From Raphanus sativus (taxonomy: Eukaryota; Streptophyta; Magnoliopsida; Brassicales; Brassicaceae), in NCBI RefSeq assembly GCF_000801105.2, contig NC_079514.1:1240001-1304000 (forward strand): 64,000 bases of DNA, read 5' to 3'. Under the pieces are notes generated by a model that had not been told where the DNA came from, did not search any database, and worked only from the letters and a program-made list of their open reading frames with translations. Positions 24,111 through 34,800 of this stretch are shown here, one piece after another. The position numbers were made by a program, and so were the translations under genes. Each line of letters starts with the position of its first letter. Within the stretch, counting starts at the first letter, position 1.

Positions 24111-25321
24111 ATGTCAAAAAAAGCATCGGCCATATTGTTTGATTTAGAATCACAGGAACGTGGTGGTTCTCCTTCATTTATATCACAAACACTCTCCAAG
24201 GATCCACGGCCAACCTCCGACGGAGACGGTGGGCGGATTCCGTTAGAAGAGTGGCTGCCGATCACAGAATCAAGAAAAGGGAATGTTTATACGGCGACGT
24301 TTCATATTTTCTGCTCGGGACTTGGTCTCCAAGTGCTTCTTCTTCCTGCAGCTTTAGCATCACTAGGATGGTAAAATCTCATTTGTAATTAAAACTTTAT
24401 ATCTTTTAATAACTTCTCTTTCAATTTTACCATATTTAGAAAGTGTTTTTTTCCAGGGTATGGGGAGTGATAATTTTAACGGTGGGGTTTGCATGGAAGC
24501 TTTACACCGTTTGGCTTCTTGTTCATCTCCACGAAGCTGTACACGGAATACGTTTCAGCAGATACTTGAGACTCGCAATTGCTTCATTCGGTAATATTAA
24601 ATTCTATAGAACTTTGTCGTTTTTGTCATGCAACAATTTTAACGTTATGTCACGATAACGATATTATAGGTGTGAAGCTTGGGAAACTTCTTGGAATATT
24701 CCCTGTGATGTATCTCTCAGGAGGAGCTTGTTCGATTCTGGTTATAACCGGTGGGAAAACAATAAAACAACTTCTACACATTATATACGAAGATGACGAA
24801 GTACCACTTACTACCTTGCAATGCTTCGTGATCTTCAGCTGCCTCGCAGTGGTCATGTGTCAGTTTCCAAATCTAAATTCTCTTTTTGGGATCTCGTTGA
24901 TCGGTGGTGTTATGGCCATAGCATACTCCACCGCAATCTGGAGTTTACCGCTAGCTAGTATTTCGCAAAGAGATCAAAACAATGTCTCTTACGCTACAAA
25001 GGATACAAGTTTCGATACCATTTTCAACGCCATTGGATTGATAGCTATTTCATTTCGCGGGAACAACCTCATCCTCGAGATACAGGTCTTAAGATAACAC
25101 TTAGAAAATTTGCATTATAAAACTTATTTATATACCTTTTCAACTTAAATTAGGTCAGTGTTGACGAGGTTTTCTTGTGATATTTGTAGGGTACTCTTCC
25201 TTCCGATTCAAAGAATCCCTCAAGGAAGACAATGTGGAAAGCTGTGGTGATCTCTCATGTGTTCATCGCCGTTTGTATGTTTCTAGTAGCCATTGTTGTA
25301 TATTGGGCATATGGTGACAAG
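24111..25321 (+). pseudogene. Truncated LHT7-like amino acid transporter (copy A)
   Basis: Exons 1-4 (24111-24370, 24457-24590, 24670-25085, 25190-25321) are open and almost identical to those of the intact gene at 46137-47917. Only small changes are seen, such as Gln to Arg in the N-terminal tail and Leu to Ile in the first membrane segment. Exon 5, which encodes the last 161 residues and the C-terminal membrane helices, is missing. Read-through of the exon 4 donor gives only about 33 foreign residues before a stop. The promoter (a TATATAAT element near 23991) is present, so it may still be transcribed. Function as a transporter is very unlikely. Confidence 0.88.
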
Positions 25322-25448
25322 GTACGTAGAAATTCAACACTAATATACTTTATATTATTGCTCTCTATGTGTTTGAACTCTAATATTAATTCTTATATAT
25401 TCAACACTCCGGAGGTTTAAAATTCGATTTTCCCACTTAAAAAGTGAT

Positions 25449-25660
25449 GAATGTAGAAGATATGCCAGCTCACTCGACGTTCGTTCGTTGTAAAAAAAGT
25501 CAAATTCTGTTAGTTAAATTGGGCTCAGGGATATCACTGTGGGCCGCATTCTTATTAGTTAAATTGGGCTAAGGTTCGATGGTATTGGGTTTGGAGTTCT
25601 AAGTGTTAGTTTGGCAAAGCTATGGCCTATGGGTTTGGGTTTGTAACGGAGAATGAGAAT
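25449..25660. repeat. Duplicated block also present at 43463-43675
   Basis: Starts gaatgtagaagatatgccag and contains two ttagttaaattgggct words and ggtattgggtttggagttct. It aligns to 43463-43675 with scattered differences, clearly older than the LHT7 duplication. There it lies between a DUF241 gene and LHT7; here it follows the truncated LHT7. Confidence 0.85.
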
Positions 25661-25679
25661 AGACCACAAGCTAAACAGA

Positions 25680-25821
25680 GACTGACATTTGAGACACAAG
25701 CTAAATAGTGTCTCAGCGTTGAGACCAAAGACCATTTGGCACAAGCCTTTGGTCCGGACATGAAGCAAAACAGAGACTGAAACAGAGCAATTGATACAGC
25801 ATCTGCCTCTGCAAACACATC
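25680..25821 (-). pseudogene. DUF241 gene fragment
   Basis: The minus strand encodes DVFAEADAVSIALFQSLF and SGPKACAKWSLVS, matching the segment around residues 150-190 of the intact DUF241 proteins at 40232-40984 and 42107-42880. The N- and C-terminal parts are absent. The 3' side is scrambled by a short internal repeat (acaagctaaa..agag). Confidence 0.85.
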
Positions 25822-26060
25822 TGTTTAGTTTACTACCATTATATAATACGCAAAAATGTTACATACTATATGGCATCATTAGATCATATACAAAGCTTAA
25901 GTTAATATTATTTGGTCAAATTTGTAGCATGGAGACGAAACGGTCGACTGAAACGTTGTACTATGACTTAGTATTTGCTCGTTTTGTCTGATATCCTGGT
26001 CCTAGTCATTAATGGATCAGTTTATTATGTCAACCAACCATACACAACTTTCCGACCCAA
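25816..26060. repeat. Dispersed low-copy repeat (also 31500-31590 and 50131-50297)
   Basis: Contains ataatacgcaaaaatgttac, acaaagcttaagtt, ggagacgaaacggtcgact and attaatggatcagtttatta. The first part recurs at 50131-50297 and the second at about 31500-31590. No coding potential or transposon ends were found. Confidence 0.75.
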
Positions 26061-26285
26061 GTGGAAAGAATTAATGATGATGGGGGTAATCTAGTTTCAA
26101 AGCAGTTACGTTCCAAGTGCGATGTAGAATTGGGCTAAGCTGGGCCCATTCAATAGAAATGGGCCTCCGACACCTACGATCCTCCTATCGGGAAACAAAA
26201 GAGAGAGAGAGAGAGAGAGAGAGAGGGACGATAGGAAGGGGAAAAGCAGAAAGAAACCCTAATTTCACACCAGCAGCAACAAGAG

Positions 26286-26862
26286 ATGATGAAGAAGACG
26301 CAAACGATTTTCGGCAAGGTGATTATTTAGAAATTTCTTTTATCCGGATTTGTATGATCCGGTTTCGCTGCTATTCATGATTTTGTATTGAGATCTGCAG
26401 TACTGGCGTAGAGGTTTTTCATCCATCGCTTCTTCCCCTCTGACCTCGAGGGTCAAGCAGGAGTTGGCGGAGCAGAATGGCTTGGGTCTCTTTGGAGCAT
26501 TTATTGGTGGATGGTGTATCAAAGCTTCCATAAGTATGTTCATGATTGATAGATGCTTCTTTAGATTTTGCACCAAAATCCTTAACTAGTTCTATTCAAT
26601 TTTTTTCAGATGTTTACAAGAAAAGAGAGCATTGGTACATAGTGGACAGATTGTCTAAAGAGAACGACCAGCGTTTTGTTGATCTGTTGACTAGATCTTC
26701 CCAGCTCACAATGGTAAGGAATCCTTTTTTTTTTAAATATATTTTCGTTATCTGCCAGCCAATATTTTGAACCATTCTATTTTCTTGCCTATGTTTCAGG
26801 CAAGGACTGAAGCCAGTCGCAAACGTTTGATGGATATGAAAGACAGAGTCGATTCTGACTAG
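26286..26862 (+). CDS. Small protein, 110 aa, possibly mitochondrial membrane-associated
   Basis: Four exons (26286-26318, 26401-26533, 26610-26713, 26800-26862) splice to 110 residues starting MMKKTQTIFGK. Residues 12-30 are Arg/Ser-rich with RRGFSS, like a mitochondrial presequence. A short hydrophobic Gly-rich segment (LGLFGAFIGGWCIKAS) could span a membrane. The rest is charged (REHWYIVDRLSKEND..RFVDLL) and ends KDRVDSD. All junctions are GT/AG and the phases agree. The leader carries a (GA)n run (26200-26225) and AAACCCTAAT, as in many plant 5' UTRs. I do not recognise the family. The exons are too short for simple ORF calling. Confidence 0.75.
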
Positions 26863-27719
26863 TCTCTTCCCCGATGGCAATCTCTCTCTCTCTCTATCTA
26901 TCTATGTACTTCGGTGTTTTATCTTGGACTCTATATATGCGTTTGTGTAATAATTATTATTGTGCCTTGTATCTGCACACTCTGGAACATATGCTTGTTG
27001 GAGTTGATTGGAGATAGTTTATCTTGTGCTTTGTTGTTGGTATTTGTAACTAATCTGTGTCAAATGATCTTAGAACAACAACTAGTTCTGATAATAGCAT
27101 CTATTATTAAGTCTTAGATATTAACATGAATCATCATCATTTATTTAACCATCTAAAATCTACAAGTGGGCACTTTGTTTTTATAACACAATCTGTGCTC
27201 TACTGATCTTGTTTTGTACACCACAGATTCTAAAAATTTGGTTAGCTCATTACAAACACTTGAGGATATTGATATTTTCAATATCTTAACAAGATATTTA
27301 TTTATGCTATTACAAAAGCAACATATTATAAGTACTGCTGCGCTGTTGATTATTACAATAATAAAAAGGTGAAATTAGATAACAACTTGTCCCACATCCC
27401 ATACCAAGTCATCGATAATTCGGTATTACAGAGACACACAAAAGTAAAAGAAATATTTACTCCCTCGGACACTTTTCGTGTTTCTAATTACTAGAAAGAA
27501 CACAATCCACTTGCCACACACTTTATTGGTATTGATTGTCATATATGCCCTCCAACACTATCTACTCTTCGTTACTCTCACTCTTTTCTCAACTAAAATG
27601 ATAGTTGTTTATTGATTAATTGTTTAAATTTTAAAACGAAAAATAAAAGAATAAAAATCACTTTCCCAGTTCTTGTCAATAATCCCTAATCATAATTCTA
27701 TTTTGTTCTCCTTCTTCTC
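26863..27719. other. Intergenic, nothing recognised
   Basis: The first part is the 3' UTR of the small gene, with a (CT)n run at 26880-26896. The rest is AT-rich. Confidence 0.5.
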
Positions 27720-29060
27720 TGCGATGAAGGTATAGAACCCTAATTAATGTCTGATTACCAAGGCTGGGCTGTGTTCGTCGGCTGCGATATCCTTCTTCGG
27801 TATTAGCGGATGAGAGTAACAGCGCATGATTTCAGCCCTTCGATGCCTTCATCACGGTTCACGATGTGTCATTCCACCACTACACGAATTCCTCTCGCCC
27901 GCGTCCTATCCTCTGTAAAACGATCTCAGTCGTGGTGTCTATGGCGAAGCGCCGGAGTCGTCACTTCGTTAAAGCTCTCTGTGTCGACCTCTAAATTTTT
28001 GCTCGATCTGAGACTGCTTCGCGGAGTTAGCCTCTCCAAGCTGTTCACTCGCGTAGCCGTGCTCCACCTCCTCCTCATCGACTGCCAGTGATCCACACCA
28101 TGTATTTCGTGTTTAAGATCTCTGTGGATGGCCGCCGGTGTTCGTTCTCTTGCGGGGAACAACAGAGTCAAGCATAGTCTCATGCAGAGATGATGTTGTG
28201 AGCTTTCACCATCTGATTCTCCAAGCATCTCTGTTCTTGCAAACTCAAGAACTATGCAGCTGACAGTAACATCTCTCTCTCTTCTCTGAGTTTTTATTGT
28301 GAAATTCGATTTATTTTGAGATTCATAATTAGTTTCTGTTGATTTTTTTTCCTTTTATCTACTCAAAATTACCTTCTTTTGTAAGTCACTTTCAATTCTC
28401 AACGGTATTTCTTATTTGGATTTAAATATGTACACGGCAATGCTATTGTTTTGTGTTTATGAGGAAAAAAGTTAACATATGGTGTTTCTTTTGTTAGACA
28501 AGTGGAAGAAAAAAAAATTCCAAGAGGAAGAAAGATAACTAAGAAGTTGCTATAACATCAGCTACCAAGAGGAAGAAACATAACAAATGACAAGCTTTCT
28601 GCAACAAAGATCTCTGTATTTCTTGGAAATTGAGTGGAACTCTAGTTGCAGAGCTTGAGACAAAGATGTGGACAGTTGTTGTGTGGATGTGGTCGGTGTG
28701 GACATGAGAGTTGTGGCAAGTGTGAAGTGGTCAGATAAGTGGTGATCAGATGAGATATGGATAATAGTGAAGATTCCTCCGGCATCTTCTATGTTCTTTG
28801 TAATATATAATTCTGTGTGTGCGGTACTCAAAGGCGAGTATGGCGGTGAGTCAGCAGCATAGCTTGGCGGAGGAGGATTTGAGAGTTGGCTCTGGCTTTG
28901 AAGATTAAATGTTGGTGGATTTGTGGCCGGTTTCGAACATGCCGGTCGGCTTGGACATCAGGATTTGTTATACACTGTGTTCGTCAGAAATGGAGTTTTG
29001 GTTCCTTGTATCATCTTACTCGCACTTGTTAGCTCGTCTTAGATTGGCTTTATAAACCAT
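27720..29060. other. GC-richer transcript-like region without a valid long ORF
   Basis: Begins with a leader-like stretch (aaccctaatt near 27737) and stays GC-richer than its flanks to about 28260, with a second such patch at 28560-29040. The longest frames are a 93-codon ORF on + (27810-28091) and 89- and 100-codon ORFs on -, all overlapping each other and none with recognisable motifs. It could be a long non-coding RNA gene, a decayed gene or a retroposon body. No target duplication or A tail was found. Confidence 0.3.
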
Positions 29061-29781
29061 TATGTAATATATTTTCCTAGCTTTGTAAAGTTTTCTTAAT
29101 TATTGTTAAGTTCTTTGTGTTATCCATCCACCTCCTATCATCGTGCTTGTTCATACCAAACTAAGCTTGACAGAAATGGTCACTACGAAGTTAAATATCA
29201 TGATAACTACAACTTCACTACCTCATGTCGCCGTGTCCACATCCACAACGAAACTCTCATCTTGACCACAACCCCATTGTCCACCAATAACACATCCATA
29301 TTACTTTTGACTACCAAAACATGCATCCACATCCACAGAAAAGGTGTCCACTAAATTAATAAAATTTAATTAAAAGTTACATGTAGATATGTGAATATCA
29401 AAATAAAAAGAAAAAAATATTTTATTTTATGTATATATATTGGTAAATTTTTATTTATTCAAAATATGAAACAATGATGAATAAATATGTTAGGGTCATA
29501 AAACTTTTGTTTTTCAATACAGTCTTTCAGAAAAAAAATATTACATGTTGCCTTCCTTATAAAACTAAGGTTAGAGGATTTACAAATGCCAGCTGGATCC
29601 CAACGAGACCTCCTCAATCTTTTGTCTTTACAATTTCGTTAGTCTCTTTCTCTAAAGAAAAGGGCTTTAAAGTCAAAATTTTCTTCTCTCTCTTAAACAA
29701 TGTAACTCTCAAGTGAATTGTGTTCTTTTTTGTAAAGAAAATAGAGAATGTGTCTAAATGAGTAAAGCACTCAAAGTAAAA
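29061..29781. other. Intergenic, nothing recognised
   Basis: AT-rich sequence between the GC-richer region and the 3' end of the minus-strand small gene. Confidence 0.4.
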
Positions 29782-30443
29782 TTAGATATTCTTCGTCTTC
29801 CAGTTCTTCATTCGTGCCTCCAACGCTGCTTCGGTTTCATCACAGCTTTTCGATACTTCCAGCAGTCTCTGAACACAACAAGAGAAAAGGAATAAGAATC
29901 ATCAGAATGATAACAAAGAAAAAAAAGAGCTAATTGCAAATCCCTACCTCCTCAACTCCCTGAACTTGCGCCGAGACAGAGTTTGTTGTTAAGCCACCTT
30001 AAACAAACCAGACGAACATGTTAAAAAAGGAACAAGGTTATCAACAAACAAAATGCTAACAAATCAACATCATACCAATCACGTATCCAATACCACAAAA
30101 CGCCCCTTTATAGGCGTATCCAACAACTTTCGAGCCGCGCTTAGTCACAACAACTAACACACAAAATTTGATTGCAAAATACCAAATTTTAAATACAAGT
30201 CAGATAATACATAATTGATTGACGGTGATAGATATTGCTGTGCAAATAAATGAGATACCTTTCTCACCGACGGATGAAAAATCACGACACTGCAGCCTCC
30301 CCTTGCCACAAGACTGCAACATTTTGTTCCTTTCCAATCTCAGTGATTAACAGAGCAACCAAAAGCATAGAACAAAAACAAACAAACAAAAGACAAGATC
30401 CCTCCATTACCTTAGCCAACGTGCTTCCCAGGAACCTCATCAT
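29782..30443 (-). CDS. Small protein, 100 aa, possibly organellar membrane protein
   Basis: Five exons on the minus strand (30443-30411, 30313-30259, 30153-30076, 29997-29948, 29868-29782) splice in phase to 100 residues. The start MMRFLGSTLAK plus RLQCRDFSSVGEKG looks like an organelle-targeting presequence. A Gly-rich apolar stretch follows (GYAYKGAFCGIGYVIGG). The C-terminus is a predicted amphipathic helix (RLLEVSKSCDETEAALEARM) ending WKTKNI. Every junction is GT/AG. A leader with aaaccctagattataacg and a (GAA)n run precedes the ATG, typical of housekeeping plant genes. The family is not recognised. No single exon is long enough to stand out as an ORF. Confidence 0.75.
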
Positions 30444-31642
30444 CTTCTTCTTCTTCTTCTTCTGTCCGGCGTTATAATCTAGGGTTTGTTTGTTCTGTTT
30501 CTTTTCGAGATTGGGGGTCTTTCTCTGGACCCAAATCTTTTTTTTTTGTCTAGGATCCATTTGGGCCGTTAATGGATCACCTTTGTGCTTATTTATTTTT
30601 CATAGAAATGGGCCTTTACTCATATTAATTAAAATATCCCAAGAAGTTCATTGGCCCATTTTTACATATTTACATGGAGGATTAGAGACATAATTACGAC
30701 GAGTATATGAGAGTTAAAAGATGAATGAACATTTTATTAGTTCAACTGTTTCATTCTTGTTTCTCTCTAACTTCTCTGAGTTCAAATATTTGTTCATTAC
30801 TCATATAAGATCTAGGGAGGTGGTGGAAATTTATAAATATTCTGAAACTAAAAACAATTTAATCCTGAAAATCCAAAATAGACTCAAATCGTTATCTAAC
30901 CTGACTACTACCATTGCTGCTGCTACTGCCACTACTCTTTGCAAGGCCTACATCATAGCCTATGGAACGATCGGCTTTGAAAAGACCCGTCCGGAAGATG
31001 GTCCAAAATTTCACGATGGAACAGAGAGACTGTAAGTTACAAAAAAAAAACAGAGAGACTGTAACGTGTGTTTCATCGCTTCTTCTATTATTTTCCGACC
31101 CAAACTGAAGCTCAATGACGTCCGTTAACGCAAAGTTCCTTTGACATTACAATAAAATAAATTCTGTCCCGATTATTTTTATATGAGTGAAGGCAAAGAA
31201 AAAACTTCTTTAACAATGAAAGCAGGTTTTATATATATAATGATATTATAGAAAATTATTTATTTATTATCTTTTCAAATTGAAAAAAAAAAACTTACTT
31301 ATGTTGGAATGAATCTTAAGTATATATAATCCTTCGACGTTTTGTTTACTATATATGGGAAAGACTCTCTCTGTCTTGTTAATGATGATGCTCACAAGCT
31401 CTCTCAAAAGACTTGCAAAGTTGAGGTTATATTAAAATTAGGATCTAAATTTTTTTTTATCTTATTTTTAAACGGATTTTCATTGCTTTTGTCTTGTTCA
31501 ATATCACTTAGTATTTGCTCGTTTTCTCTGAGATCCTGGTCTATTCATTAATGGATCAGTTCATTATGTCAACCAACCATACAATAAAACTTGATTTTTT
31601 TTTGTCATGTCTTTTTTAAGAAGATGAAGAAAAAAACGGTTT
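30444..31642. other. Intergenic region between the small gene and the copia element
   Basis: Contains chance ORFs, the A-tail scar at 31021-31064, and a dispersed repeat at about 31500-31590 shared with 25965-26060. Confidence 0.5.
31021..31064 (+). mobile_element. Micro-retroposon scar: GTTAC-poly(A) between 15-bp repeats
   Basis: acagagagactgtaa (31021-31035) is repeated exactly at 31050-31064 around gttac plus 9 A. The insert begins with the same five bases as the scar at 13133-13180. Confidence 0.65.
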
Positions 31643-31816
31643 TGTTATAAAGTAAAGAAAGAAAAGACAAGAGAAGAGAGGAATTGGTGTATCTTATTCC
31701 ATGAATAATGACCTCCTTATATATGATACAATAGCTTGGAGACAAAGCTTAACTTGGAGTGGGGAACAAGTATATCTAGGACTTTCCATATGGACATCAC
31801 TACAATATTTATAACA
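31643..31816 (-). repeat. Copia LTR (left; 3' LTR of the element)
   Basis: Begins tgttataaagtaaag and ends atttataaca. It differs from the right LTR at one position only (acctcc versus atctcc). Confidence 0.97.
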
Positions 31817-34800
31817 CTTCCCCTTGATGTCCAATATGTCGAAGTGCTTTTAAAACGCCGTAGATGCTGCCTCGTTAAAAACCTCACCAGGAAAACCCAA
31901 TGGGAAAAACCATGGTTAAGGGAAAAAGAGTGCAGCGCGTAATGACTTCCCCTCATGTGTACATTCGTCGAGATCTTTGAGATGATGTAATCTGATCAGG
32001 TGAACTAACTTCTCGAAAGTAGCTGAGAGTACCGCCTTGATGAATAAATCAGCCAATTTGTAGGACACGAATATCACCGTTCTTCTGCAGTGCTTGAGTC
32101 CTCCTATGACTTGATCATTTTCTTCGATTCTCTTGCTTTCAAAGACTTTAAATCAGCATTAGAGTTTCAAATACTCCTTTCTGGTGTGTATCATTTGTGT
32201 GTTCTTTGTTGCCTCGTTAAAACCTTTTCATGGGAAAACCAAATAGGATAAAAACCATGATAAGGAAAAAGAGTACAACCATACACATTTCAATATTTCT
32301 TCCCCTGAAAACAATATCTTCAGGATATGCATTTCAATCAAATAAATTTCCTTTGAAATTAGAATATCATAATAAACTCTTTCTATTAGAGTATTCAAGA
32401 CCTATGGACTTCTGGTCCAAAATTCTCATTTGATATAGCTAATAATTTCTTGGTCTATTTAGACTTCAAACCAAACATCTTACATACAGTCTCCTGGACA
32501 TTCACCTCGTACATACGAGTTATTCATTCATAACTATAAAAGTTATTATTATGACTTTCTTTCTTGTCATATGAAATTACATCTTTCAGTTATGAAAGAG
32601 AATAATAACTTGCTTAAATAACTTATGGCAAGGGACTTGTATGGCTTTAATTCCAATACCTTGGACCATTATGATTCCCTTTTATCCACTGATGCAATCA
32701 TAAGAGCTCGTGCTTACATTTCAGTCCCACAGTGTAATCTTATTACTTAAACATCGCAGTCCAACTTTTCTTTGATGGCGTCTCATGACCATCTTTACCA
32801 TTTGCTATAACTATGCATAATGATAGTTGATACCTCAAAACCATATCATGTTTTGGGTTGGCATATTATTCATCTCTCATGGATGATTGGACTTGAATGG
32901 AACCGGATATGACCTTTGATTGTATGGTCTTTGGCGTGAGCCTTAATGGTTCTCTTTTTCTATCTCTGTGATCATCTTATATGTCACTTAGGGCGTGCTG
33001 ATCTCAGTCATACACATGTCCACGGCTATGGTCTCTGCTGCAAGTCATTGCAGTCTTATCATATGTAAAACATAGCTTGTTTTAAGTATGGTACTTCAGG
33101 ACCAGTCATATATATGATCATCTTAAAATATTTAAAGATCTTTTAAGATAACATCTCTTATTCTAGATGTCTAGTTTGGAACACATAACAATGTAGTCTT
33201 TTCAAGATCTTTCTTCCAAACAAACAATTTGTTATAACTCTTCAAGAGTTTGGATTTTATTCAAATCAATGATTCTATTGATTCATAATTTCTTGATAAA
33301 TACAAATGGATGTACTGATTAACTTCTAATATTTCACATATCCCATAAAACATATTTCGATTGAATAGCTAGAGTTCTTGGGAATATAATTTTGATATCA
33401 TCAATCCTTCAAGGATTATATCTCTTAGGGATTATCAGTTTCCAATGGGTTGTATAGTTCAAGTTCTTCCTTTATTGCCAGACTAGTAAGAAACTTGAAA
33501 GTAGTTGCATCTACCATATGAGACTATGTCTCTTCACAATCAATTTCATATTGATCTTACTTTGGTGCAACCACATTTCTATCCCATTTATTTTACACCT
33601 TCTAGTGTATGGACTACTGGTCCAAATACATCTCTCTTTAACAAGAGTTTGTATCTTTTGTCTATTACTTCTTTATGATTTGGCCAATCATTTTTGTGTG
33701 TACACTTTTCAATAGACTTTATTTCATGATCCTCTTTCTTATTCATCATATCAACTGCTACTTTGCATGCATAAATATTATCGACGTCGATTTTCTTATC
33801 GGTTCCATTTTATTTCATACATGACATAATTTATTGAGATCTCTTTGTTGTCTCAGGTACCTGAATTTCTTTCAGTCATGTTTAATGTCTCTTCTGGAGA
33901 TCATTCAAAAACTCTTATTCCTCTTGACCATTATTAATGTATGCTCCTTTTCGTTTACGAGGATTTTTATCTTTGGAACCAATATGTCTACTACGCTTCA
34001 GGCGTAACTGGCAGTTTGATATTATTCTTCTGGAACATCAATTCTTATTTAGAGCATTTATAGCTGGTATATGTGACTTGGTCACACTATATTAGGGTCA
34101 TTAGTTGCTTCTGGCAACTGATTTACTAAGCTATAGAATTATCTTTTAGATTTCTGATTCACTTTTTCTTTAGTCTGAGGATCAATGATAATTCCATTCA
34201 ACTTGTTTTCTTCTCCAGCTTTTTATTTTCTCCTCCTTATGTTGGAAATACTAATTCAGTATTTAGCATTCATATCGAGCCTTGTTTATATCCTTCGGGG
34301 ATGACTATAGATGCTTAAGTATCAATGGAGATTCATATCCAACATATATTACCAACCTCATTTGAAAACTCATCTTATTTTAAGCTCTGTGGTGGAGCAT
34401 CTGGAATGTATATCGCCATCCAACATTCTTAGATGAAAATGGTTGGTTTCTGACCCAATACCAATGATGGGGAGAATTAATGATTACTTTTTGGCTTGAT
34501 GCAAATTAATGTTGCTCAAAATATTTAACACTTATCCCAGTGAATTTTTTTTATAGTCGTCAAAGACTTAGACGTGAATTCACCAATAAAGATGCATAGT
34601 GGATGATCAGTCCACCAACATCTCCTTTATTCATGCCAATAACTTCATTTGGCTGGTGAAAACCGTATTTTCATTTTATCTTATGAGCAAGAAACATTTG
34701 TGAAATTATTCACAAGAATCTTCTGGTTCTTCAATGAATATTCACATAAATCTTTATGTATCATTTCGCATCATCACTGAACCAAAATGGTCTAACTGGT

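Larger units (their letters stand above)
22853..25400 (+). repeat. Segmental duplication, copy A (LHT7 promoter plus exons 1-4)
   Basis: Nearly identical to 44251-47426 over the whole length apart from a handful of substitutions, a GA/CA microsatellite length change near 24060-24085, and the 625-bp hAT element present only in the other copy. Identity stops sharply inside LHT7 intron 4, after ttcttatatat. Confidence 0.95.

Noticed and set aside
26117..26380. 87-codon ORF upstream of the small gene
   Set aside because: It runs over the (GA)n leader and into intron 1 of the spliced gene and gives a low-complexity Arg/Glu protein.
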